A stretch of 64,000 bases of DNA from UM-FILTER-49-7 sp964599895 (GTDB taxonomy: Bacteria; Acidobacteriota; Holophagae; Thermotomaculales; Thermotomaculaceae), in the NCBI GenBank assembly GCA_964599895.1, contig CAZRHT010000003.1, forward strand, positions 1 to 64,000. The letters run 5' to 3'. The notes under the pieces are model-generated. The model was given only the letters and a program-made list of their open reading frames with translations. It did not search any database and was not told where the DNA came from. A program made the position numbers and the translations under genes. Below, piece after piece: positions 9,391 to 16,114 of this stretch. The first letter of the stretch is position 1. Each line of letters begins with the position of its first letter.

Positions 9391-10427
9391 GAACTGCAGT
9401 CGTATGGACCTTGGTGATGGTGATGACAGTCAGTGCCCAGTCGTCTATTTTTAAGAAACTCTCCTCTTCCATGAATCTGAAGGGGGAGAAATATTTGAAA
9501 AGGGCTGAAGAGTTTTACAAAGCCAGTGAGTATGGCAAAGCTATCCCCCTGTATCTGAAGTTTCTTGAAAAAAACAAGAAGCATGACAATGTTGATGTGG
9601 CCATTTTCTACCATACGGCTGTGTGCTTCATGGAAAGTAAGGAGCCCGCGAAGGGCTATGCCTATATTGAAAAGGCGGCTGCAGATAAGCCGGAGGACCT
9701 GGACATTCAAGTTCTGAAGGCAGAATATCTGGTGGCATTGGATTCCATACCGGATGCCATAGCGACATACAGGAGAGTTTTGAAATACCATCCCAACGAC
9801 TACCTTTCCTATATTCGGATCGGGGAATTGACGGTTGGACAGGGTGACCTTAAAGGTGCACGGGAGTGGTGGAAGAAGGCAATCGAACTTGATCCTTCCC
9901 GTCCGGAAGCCTATTCGCGGTTAAGTGAGAGTTACCTGAAGGTGGAAAATAACCGACTGGAGGCATATTACTACGCAAGAAAGCTTCTGAAAGTTGTAAA
10001 ACCGGACGACAAACCTCGAATCCAACGGATGCTGGATAACCTGGCGGGTGATATGGGACAGGATTACGAGAACTACTTTCAAAAGCAGGACTGCATGTTG
10101 AATGCCGAAGAGCTTTTTAAAAAGGCAAAATTTCAGCAGGCTTTTCAGGTACTGGTAAAATGCAAGGACCTGCCCAACCTTTCAGGTGAATATTTTCTGT
10201 TATTTGGCAAAGTTTGCGATGAAGTGGGAAAGTTCAAAGATGCTGCATTTGCTTATGAAAGGTGCCTCGCCCTTGGACTTGAAAGCGGAGATATCTGTTA
10301 CCGATTGGGCTGGAGTTATCTCAATTTTAACCAGCCAAAACAGGCGAGAATTGCCTTCCAGCGCGCAAAACAATTTGCTGACACAAAGGAAAAAGCGGAG
10401 AAAATGCTGAATAAGTTGCCAAAGTAG
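9387..10427 (+). CDS. Secreted TPR-repeat protein
   Basis: I place the start at the ATG at 9387 (ATGA overlap with the gene before). A TTG nine bases earlier is the alternative. Residues 1-18 form a signal peptide ending in VSAQS. The rest is made of TPR units with canonical spacing, for example YLKRAEEFYKASEYGKAIPL, AIATYRRVLKYHPNDYLSYI, ARIAFQRAK and GDLKGAREWWKKAIELDPSR. It is probably a periplasmic or outer-membrane-associated scaffold, comparable in role to TadD, which is also a TPR protein in Tad systems. The TadD equivalence is inference from position and repeats only. Confidence 0.78.
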   Translation: MRTAVVWTLVMVMTVSAQSSIFKKLSSSMNLKGEKYLKRAEEFYKASEYGKAIPLYLKFLEKNKKHDNVDVAIFYHTAVCFMESKEPAKGYAYIEKAAADKPEDLDIQVLKAEYLVALDSIPDAIATYRRVLKYHPNDYLSYIRIGELTVGQGDLKGAREWWKKAIELDPSRPEAYSRLSESYLKVENNRLEAYYYARKLLKVVKPDDKPRIQRMLDNLAGDMGQDYENYFQKQDCMLNAEELFKKAKFQQAFQVLVKCKDLPNLSGEYFLLFGKVCDEVGKFKDAAFAYERCLALGLESGDICYRLGWSYLNFNQPKQARIAFQRAKQFADTKEKAEKMLNKLPK

Positions 10428-10438
10428 CAGATAAATAC

Positions 10439-10467
10439 TTGACTTTACGGACGATCAGCCGTAAATT
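10439..10467 (+). promoter_or_regulatory. Sigma70-type promoter of the HU gene with overlapping palindrome
   Basis: TTGACT (10439-10444), a 17-base spacer and TAAATT (10462-10467). A perfect 7-base inverted repeat TTTACGG/CCGTAAA (10444-10450 and 10459-10465, 8-base gap) overlaps the spacer and the -10 box, so a dimeric regulator could block it. The ATG of the HU gene lies 36 bases downstream. Confidence 0.6.
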
Positions 10468-10502
10468 AGAGAAAAGGTTCCAAAATAATCGGGGAGGGAT
10501 TT

Positions 10503-10775
10503 ATGACGAAAGCAGATCTTGTAAACAAATTAATTACCGAGCTGGACTTTTCCAGGAAGGAAGCAGAACGGACTGTGAACGTTTTCTTCTCATCCATCAT
10601 CGAATCGCTGAAGGGAGGAGAAGGGATTGAATTGCGCGGATTCGGTAGTTTTCGTCTCCGTCAGCGTCGTGCCAGAAAAGGCCGAAATCCAAAAACCGGA
10701 GAACTTGTAGATGTTCCGCCAAAAACTATTGTCTACTTCAAAGTGGGGAAGGATCTGAAAGCTTCTTTGAACTAA
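10503..10775 (+). CDS. HU-family DNA-binding protein
   Basis: A 90-residue nucleoid protein of the HU/IHF superfamily. It has the N-terminal helix pair MTKADLVNKLITELDFSRKE, the ELRGFGSFRLRQR body, and the DNA-inserting arm RKGRNPKTGELVDVPPK with its conserved Pro. Length and motif order match HU/IHF exactly. The family member (HU or IHF alpha/beta) cannot be settled by eye, and ELRGFGSF with VPPK is shared by IHF-beta-like proteins. A strong ribosome site GGGGAGGGA precedes the ATG. Its own promoter separates it from the FHA/TPR operon. Confidence 0.93.
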   Translation: MTKADLVNKLITELDFSRKEAERTVNVFFSSIIESLKGGEGIELRGFGSFRLRQRRARKGRNPKTGELVDVPPKTIVYFKVGKDLKASLN

Positions 10776-10867
10776 AAGGCGGGGATGTGAGCTGCGTCAA
10801 CTCATATCTTCCCGAAAGGTAGTAATTCAGTTGTATTAAGCTTTCAGAGCAAGAAAAGGAGTAGCAT

Positions 10868-11776
10868 ATGAAAAAAATTGCTTTCGTACTTTTTGTACTT
10901 CTGGTTGCGGGCAGCATGTCTTTTGTTAAGGCAGAAGATGAGCGTCCCAGAATAGCTATTATTGATTTCCCTGTGGATGCGGCAGGCTTATGGTCGGGGT
11001 TTCGTCCTCATAAGCGCGAAATTTCTGCCGCCCTGGTGGACTTGTTTACTACGGCTTTGGTTGAAAAGGGCAATTTCCGTGTATTTGAACGATCCAGGTT
11101 GCAGGACATTATGAAAGAGCAGAACCTGGGATTGTCAGGAAATATCAGTCCTAACACTGCTGTCCAGATCGGAAAGCTGCTGGGCGTCCAATATCTTTTG
11201 ACAGGACGCATCACTCGTTTCGCATACAAAGGAAAGAGCTTTGATGCTTTTTTCAAGGTTGGTTTCAAATTCAAGAACAAGAAGTTGCAGGGTCGCCTGG
11301 ACATCCGCCTGATTCGTACGGATACCGGCGAAATCGTCTACGTTGATAAAGCAAGCAACGAAAAGAAATTCATGAACCTGCGGGTGGCGACCATCGGCGG
11401 TGGAACAGATTACGACGAGACCATGGTCGGAGAAATCTTTGAACCCATTGTGGAACAGATGGCCCAGAAAATGTCCAGTAAGGTTGCGGATTTGAAAATT
11501 ACGCCAGCTGCCATGACCAAGAGTGAAGGGAAAATCATCAAGGTCAGCGGTTCACAGGTATTTATAAATTTAGGATCCAGAAACGGTGTGAACGCTGGAG
11601 ACAGTTACACCATATATCGGATGGGAGAAGCCCTCATCGATCCCGATAGCGGTGAAGAGCTGGGCGCGAGCGAGACGAAGATCGGAACCCTGAAGGTGGT
11701 GTCGGTGGAGGATAAGTACTCAATTTGCTCAATCGTTTCGGGTAGCGGATTGAAAACAGGCGATGTTGTAAAATAG
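10868..11776 (+). CDS. CsgG/HfaB-like secreted protein
   Basis: A signal peptide (1-23, ending VKAE) is followed by a CsgG-like domain at about 28-200: RIAIIDFPV, ISAALVDLFTTALVEKGNFRVFERSRLQDIMKEQ, AVQIGKLLGVQYLLTGRIT and LDIRLIRTDTGEIVY. The C-terminal ~90 residues form a small beta domain (INLGSRNGVNAGDSYTIYR), as in other CsgG-like proteins of unknown role. Unlike true CsgG it lacks a lipobox cysteine, and no curli genes are near. It is probably a periplasmic or outer-membrane protein of the pilus region, but this link is only positional. A hairpin terminator follows its stop. Confidence 0.82.
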   Translation: MKKIAFVLFVLLVAGSMSFVKAEDERPRIAIIDFPVDAAGLWSGFRPHKREISAALVDLFTTALVEKGNFRVFERSRLQDIMKEQNLGLSGNISPNTAVQIGKLLGVQYLLTGRITRFAYKGKSFDAFFKVGFKFKNKKLQGRLDIRLIRTDTGEIVYVDKASNEKKFMNLRVATIGGGTDYDETMVGEIFEPIVEQMAQKMSSKVADLKITPAAMTKSEGKIIKVSGSQVFINLGSRNGVNAGDSYTIYRMGEALIDPDSGEELGASETKIGTLKVVSVEDKYSICSIVSGSGLKTGDVVK

Positions 11777-11800
11777 GTTTTTCGTTTCATGAAGAAATCT

Positions 11801-11834
11801 AACAAGGGACGGGTAACCGTCCCTTGTTTGTTTT
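11801..11834 (+). terminator. Intrinsic terminator after the CsgG-like gene
   Basis: Perfect 12-base stem AACAAGGGACGG/CCGTCCCTTGTT with a GTAA loop (11801-11828), then a T-rich tail (TGTTTTC). It separates the CsgG-like gene from the pilin gene, which starts only 15 bases later. Some read-through must feed that gene unless it has a promoter I do not see. Confidence 0.88.
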
Positions 11835-11849
11835 CAAACAGGGGGGATT

Positions 11850-12428
11850 TTGAAGCGGCAGTCCGGTGCATCTAATACGGAATATATTCTGATTGTGGTG
11901 ATGATTGCCCTGACCGCGATGTTCATGGTTAAAGGACTTGGCATTGAACTCCGTACCCTCTTTTCCCGTTCGACCAATGCCCTGAGCCTGTTTGATGAAA
12001 ACGAGCCGGAAGATGGTTCTGAAAACGCAAATGAGCCAACACCCGGTCCGACACCGATGCAACCACCTGCTGAAGACCCCGATCCCACCGTCGCACCCTC
12101 AACACAAGACCACGATGCTGAATGTCAGCAACAGCAGGCTGCCCTGCAGGAGGAAAGGGAAACGGAGGGAGCTTCGCTGGCAGGTGAGTTTCAGGACGCG
12201 AGAGACCAATATGATGAAGCAATGCGTCAGGAGCGCTATTGGGTTCCTGGCCATCATTCCCGTTGGGGAGGTAGTTCCAGTGGCCACTGGTCCTCCCGCT
12301 ATGTGCATTCTGATGCGGAGCGTTCCGCAGCCCAGGAAGAGTTGACCAAAACCAGCGCTGCATACCAGGACTGGAAGCGGGATTGGAATCAGCGCTACCA
12401 TCAATGGCAATCAGATTGTGGCCATTGA
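11850..12428 (+). CDS. Flp/Tad-type prepilin-like protein with long C-terminal domain
   Basis: The start is TTG at 11850 behind GGGGGGA. The leader is only six residues, MKRQSG. It is followed by ASNTEYILIVVMIALTAMF, which fits the Tad prepilin rule: cleavage after Gly, then Glu at +5 and Tyr at +6, then a hydrophobic helix. Real Flp pilins end at ~50-70 residues. This one continues to 192 residues with a Pro/Glu-rich linker (about 50-85) and a charged Gln/Glu/Arg helical domain bracketed by two cysteines (DAEC and SDCGH). The middle contains a Trp/His/Ser-rich turn (about 131-152). Probably a minor pilin or tip protein of the Tad system; function inferred. Confidence 0.75.
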   Translation: MKRQSGASNTEYILIVVMIALTAMFMVKGLGIELRTLFSRSTNALSLFDENEPEDGSENANEPTPGPTPMQPPAEDPDPTVAPSTQDHDAECQQQQAALQEERETEGASLAGEFQDARDQYDEAMRQERYWVPGHHSRWGGSSSGHWSSRYVHSDAERSAAQEELTKTSAAYQDWKRDWNQRYHQWQSDCGH

Positions 12429-12447
12429 TGGCAACACTTCCCAGATA

Positions 12448-14049
12448 TTACATCGGCAAAAGATGATTCAGAACAAAAGCAGCAAGACAGGCCAGAATTG
12501 TCCAGATCGTAAGGACTGTAATCTTATCCATTTCATGGAATCCGGAAATGCGTTTGAGCGTTCGAAAGCCTGAAAACAGGTAGATCAGCAGTATTACCCC
12601 TATCGGAATCATCGGCACACCCACGGAAAAGGACAATATTGAAACAATGATTGCAGTCCCGGTAATCAACCATGGCACTGCACGGAGGGGGTTCTCAAAG
12701 AGCATGGGCAGCGAACGATACCCCGCAATTCCGTCTCCTTCAAGATCTCTAAAATCTTTCAGATTTGCCACTAGAAAGGCCATCAGGAAGACTCCTGGAA
12801 TAAAAAGAGGATGAAATTCAAAGGCAAGTGAGGCCCCGCCCCCAACGGCGAGTTCGGCGCCCGCCAACACGAGGAAGACAATCAAAGCCGCGATCGCTGC
12901 TTGTCCTAGGGGATATATTTTCCGTACGTTCAGGTGTTCAGAGACATAGAGGTGGGAAATGGCACAGAAAACCAGCCAGAAAGGGAGGAGGTTCGGACTT
13001 CCCTGTAAAAGTAGTGGAAAAGAAATTACAATGAAGATTCCGGAAAGCTGGGAAGCGGTTCTTACAGACATTTCTCCCGTTACCAGAGGTCTGTCTGGTG
13101 TTGATATGCGGTCAGCGGGGAGATCAATGATATCATTTCGAAATTTTGCGGAAAGAAAGAGAAACCAGATGCCTGAAAGTGCAGTGACTACCCGAAGTAT
13201 CTCCATCGCAGGGGAAAGGTCGGTTGCAGTGGTGGCTGACCCCAGGTGAATCAGCAAATAGCCTGCCAGAAAAGCACCTCCATAGGCGGTCATACGGGAA
13301 GGATATACAATTTTCCGTAGAAGCTTCCAGCCACCGGGTTGTTCGTGTGCAAGGCGAAGAGTAATCCCTGCGAAAAGGAACAGTAGTGGGATAAAGAGCA
13401 TTCTCATATATGCAAAAGGTCCTGGTGAAAAAGTGGACTGAAACTCTTTTACACCGGCACATCTATACAACGCTGGCAGATAGCCGAAGACCATGATTAC
13501 GATTAAAGTTAATCCTGAGGCTAACATACTCTTTGCCCAGCCTTTTTCCAATAGGAAATGTGCTGTGAACAGAATGCTGGGAATAATCAGGAATATTTCA
13601 ACCCGGACGCCGGGAGTGATGCCATCAAGCGTGATAAATGGGTTAAACAGATTGGCGGCAATATGGGCAAGGGTGGAAAAAGTATGCTGGTAGTGAATTC
13701 CCGAGACGCTTTTGGCGGGGATGAGCATGTCCAGGAATGGGACGATGAGAATAACGGGTAAACAGACCACTGCAAGTGAAAACACATTTAAAAATTGTCG
13801 ACGCAAAACGAGTGACAAAAGGAGAACGATGAACAGAATCAGTATCCACCAGCATAGAAACACATGTCCAATATCCACAACATTTTCATAGAAAGTGAGA
13901 CCGAGAGAGAGCAATTGCGGGGGTTCCACCAGGTCTTCCAGCAGCATCCTGAGAACAATGATGGCAGATCCGGTGGCGAACAGGGCCCCTACCGGGAGTG
14001 TGAGCATGAAAGGCGATTGATGGTTGCCCTGTCGAGGATTAAAAGACAT
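12448..14049 (-). CDS. UbiA-superfamily prenyltransferase with extra N-terminal membrane half
   Basis: 533 residues, all-membrane. The C-terminal ~280 residues carry the two Asp-rich UbiA motifs: NDIIDLPADR at 305-314 with the following TPDRPL, and KDFRDLEGD near 435. Such enzymes transfer prenyl chains to aromatic or other acceptors in quinone, heme, chlorophyll or lipid synthesis. The first ~245 residues hold about six more membrane segments of no family I recognise. UbiA enzymes are normally ~290-320 residues, so this is an extended or fused form. The substrate is unknown. It overlaps rsmE by 11 bases, so it is the last gene of a rec-prmA-rsmE-ubiA-like run. Confidence 0.78.
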   Translation of the reverse strand: MSFNPRQGNHQSPFMLTLPVGALFATGSAIIVLRMLLEDLVEPPQLLSLGLTFYENVVDIGHVFLCWWILILFIVLLLSLVLRRQFLNVFSLAVVCLPVILIVPFLDMLIPAKSVSGIHYQHTFSTLAHIAANLFNPFITLDGITPGVRVEIFLIIPSILFTAHFLLEKGWAKSMLASGLTLIVIMVFGYLPALYRCAGVKEFQSTFSPGPFAYMRMLFIPLLFLFAGITLRLAHEQPGGWKLLRKIVYPSRMTAYGGAFLAGYLLIHLGSATTATDLSPAMEILRVVTALSGIWFLFLSAKFRNDIIDLPADRISTPDRPLVTGEMSVRTASQLSGIFIVISFPLLLQGSPNLLPFWLVFCAISHLYVSEHLNVRKIYPLGQAAIAALIVFLVLAGAELAVGGGASLAFEFHPLFIPGVFLMAFLVANLKDFRDLEGDGIAGYRSLPMLFENPLRAVPWLITGTAIIVSILSFSVGVPMIPIGVILLIYLFSGFRTLKRISGFHEMDKITVLTIWTILACLAAFVLNHLLPM

Positions 14050-14785
14050 TTTGATAATCTCCGAATTTTGCCTGTATCAGAGTGACACAGGCAACGGCGG
14101 CTGTTTCTGTCCTGAGAATCCGTCCGGGAAGATGAATTGGGGTGCAGTTTTCTAGTGCCGTCAGACCTCCGGATTCTTCTTCACAGAAACCACCTTCCGG
14201 ACCGACGATGACAGCAATTGTTTCAGGAAGTTTTGCCTTTTTTGGCTGAACATTCATTGATTTTTCATAAAAGAGGAAGGCGGCATGGTGCCGGGCAATG
14301 TCATTGCCTATTTCTCCGAAGGGAATCGGTCCATCTACCAGGGGAATCTTCGTGCGTCCACATTGACGAACCGCTTCTTTTGCAATTTTCTGTATTCGAT
14401 CCATTTTCTGTTTCACATCCATCTTGCCGTATTTTGCATCAGTGTAACGGGAAGTGAAAGTTACAATCCGGCTGATACCCAGTTCCACACATTTCTGTAC
14501 AATAAGCTCCAGTTTGTCCAGGTGATCCGGTATCCCCTGAAACAGGGTGACGGTCACAGATGGTTCGTTTCTTATCTCCGGTGCGCTCAATACACGAACG
14601 ATAGTCTCCTTGGATGAGATATATTCCAGCGTGGCATTCATACACCCTTCCATACTGATCAGTTCCACAGGCTGTCCCTGTTTCAGACGCATAACCCTTG
14701 TGGCGTAATGGTGTTCGGACTGGTTCAAGGGGATGATGTCGGATGGCTTTGGGACATTGTCCACAAAAAGTCTTCGAATCTGCAT
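14039..14785 (-). CDS. rsmE: 16S rRNA (uracil1498-N3)-methyltransferase RsmE
   Basis: A SPOUT methyltransferase that methylates N3 of U1498 in 16S rRNA. It has the N-terminal PUA-like part (RRLFVDN, HHYATRVMRLKQGQPVEL) and the C-terminal SAM-binding knot with FTSRYTD, AVRQCGRTKIP, VIVGPEGGFCEEE and LPGRILRTETAAV, all diagnostic. The start chosen is the ATG at 14785, which overlaps the prmA stop as TGATG. A longer form would overlap prmA by 31 bases. Its 248 residues are typical. Confidence 0.95.
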   Translation of the reverse strand: MQIRRLFVDNVPKPSDIIPLNQSEHHYATRVMRLKQGQPVELISMEGCMNATLEYISSKETIVRVLSAPEIRNEPSVTVTLFQGIPDHLDKLELIVQKCVELGISRIVTFTSRYTDAKYGKMDVKQKMDRIQKIAKEAVRQCGRTKIPLVDGPIPFGEIGNDIARHHAAFLFYEKSMNVQPKKAKLPETIAVIVGPEGGFCEEESGGLTALENCTPIHLPGRILRTETAAVACVTLIQAKFGDYQNVF

Positions 14786-15684
14786 CAGGTTTTCTCGCAA
14801 CGAAAGGCTATCCATTCATCCCGAATCTCCTGGTCCACAACCGAAAATCCCTGTTTATTTACAAAATGGATGAATGATTTTGCATCCCGTTTCAGAATGC
14901 CGCTGAGGATCAGTTGATTTGTGGACATTCTGGCCAGGGAGGGAAGAAGCTCCCGGATAATAGTCTCAATTATGTTGATGACTACGAGATCTACTTCCGT
15001 GTCTGGCCGGATGGAGGCTTCGGTTCCGATAAAAAAGTGGAATTTTTCTACGGTACTGCGGTTCAGGGAAAGATGGGTTGCCATTGCATTGCTGCAAAGG
15101 GGGTCAATATCAAAAGCGATAATCTCATCTGCGCCGTTTCTTTCCGCAATGATGGAAAGAATTCCACTACCGGTTCCCGCATCAATCATTGTAAAGCCCG
15201 GATGCTTTTTCCCATAGTCAGTGATCATGTCTGCTGCAAGGGCCGTGGTGGCATGGAGACCGGTTCCAAAGGCCTGTCCCGGTTCGACAATTACTACCTG
15301 TTTCCCATTAAATATTTCACTGTATTGTTTCTTTAACCAGGAGGGAACGATGTAAGAATTCCGGTTCATAGCGAAGGGTTCAAAGTGCTTTCTGAAAACA
15401 GCCGTCCAATCCTGGTTCTCAAGTTGTTTGAGGACTATTTCGGGTCTGGGAATAGCCAGACTTTCGAAAAAGACATCCATAGCGTTGAGGAGATTTTTCG
15501 GATCCTTGAAAGGCGGCAAAATTACCCGTAAAACTGGAGACCCCGCCTGAATCTCTACAGACGCGGCACCCATTCCCATCAAAAAATCTGACAGGGGTAA
15601 TAACCAATCCCGGTTGATAAAGGTGATGGTAATTTGGAGCAATTCGGGTACTTTTTCAATCAATCGTCGGGGTTGTTCCACCAT
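14785..15684 (-). CDS. prmA: Ribosomal protein L11 methyltransferase PrmA
   Basis: Methylates ribosomal protein L11. Class I SAM methyltransferase with the PrmA-specific stretch VEPGQAFGTGLHATTAL (about 133-149), motif I MIDAGTGSGILSI, IIAFDIDPLCSNAM and the substrate-site strand LVVINII, which is NIL/NPP-like in relatives. 299 residues. prmA-rsmE adjacency is widespread in bacteria. Its first 29 bases overlap the end of the response-regulator gene. Confidence 0.93.
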   Translation of the reverse strand: MVEQPRRLIEKVPELLQITITFINRDWLLPLSDFLMGMGAASVEIQAGSPVLRVILPPFKDPKNLLNAMDVFFESLAIPRPEIVLKQLENQDWTAVFRKHFEPFAMNRNSYIVPSWLKKQYSEIFNGKQVVIVEPGQAFGTGLHATTALAADMITDYGKKHPGFTMIDAGTGSGILSIIAERNGADEIIAFDIDPLCSNAMATHLSLNRSTVEKFHFFIGTEASIRPDTEVDLVVINIIETIIRELLPSLARMSTNQLILSGILKRDAKSFIHFVNKQGFSVVDQEIRDEWIAFRCEKT

Positions 15685-16066
15685 TTCTTCCCTGGAAGTT
15701 GTTCTTCTTCAAAAGAGAAAAGATTTTGTTAATCAATTCCTTCCGTTTGAACGGTTTCGAGATGCTGTCACCGACCTCATCTTCCACAACTTTCGCTTCC
15801 TCCAGAAAGGCGGAAAGTAGTAGAATTTTATTCTTTCCCTGTAGTTCGTTGAGCTTTCGAACCCATTCTTCCCCACCGAGGACCGGCATTTTGTAGTCAG
15901 TGATGATAATATCGAACTGCTGCAATTCGAGGAGGTCCAATGCTTCCTGTCCGTTGCTGACCGAAGCCACGCAGAAACCTTCCCGAATCAGAATTTTCAT
16001 CAGCGTTTTCCTGAGATTATTGTCGTCTTCTACCGTCAGTATTTTTGCGTCAAGATAGTTGATCAT
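15656..16066 (-). CDS. Single-domain response regulator (CheY-like receiver)
   Basis: 136 residues consisting of one receiver domain with no output domain. Acidic pair EDD at 13-15, phospho-acceptor Asp at about 56 (ITDYKMPV), Ser/Thr switch position LLLSA, and conserved Lys in SKPFKRKEL. A ~15-residue basic tail (NNFQGRNGG) follows. It probably signals by protein-protein contact. No kinase is adjacent, so its partner is unknown. The 29-base overlap with prmA is unusual for a regulator and a translation-modifying enzyme. Confidence 0.9.
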   Translation of the reverse strand: MINYLDAKILTVEDDNNLRKTLMKILIREGFCVASVSNGQEALDLLELQQFDIIITDYKMPVLGGEEWVRKLNELQGKNKILLLSAFLEEAKVVEDEVGDSISKPFKRKELINKIFSLLKKNNFQGRNGGTTPTID

Positions 16067-16098
16067 TACCGTTGAACCTCCATTTCTTCAATCAGGCC

Positions 16099-16107
16099 AT
16101 TGTAACA
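16099..16107 (-). promoter_or_regulatory. Extended -10 promoter candidate for the response regulator-prmA-rsmE operon
   Basis: On the minus strand TGTTACAAT (TGn plus TACAAT) lies 33 bases upstream of the response-regulator start. No good -35 box is seen, as expected for an extended -10 promoter. This is a sequence match only. Confidence 0.4.
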
Positions 16108-16114
16108 CAGGATT

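Noticed and set aside
10868..11776. Curli secretion system suggested by the CsgG-like protein
   Set aside because: No CsgA, B, E or F genes are present and the protein lacks the lipobox of CsgG. CsgG-like domains occur in many other contexts.
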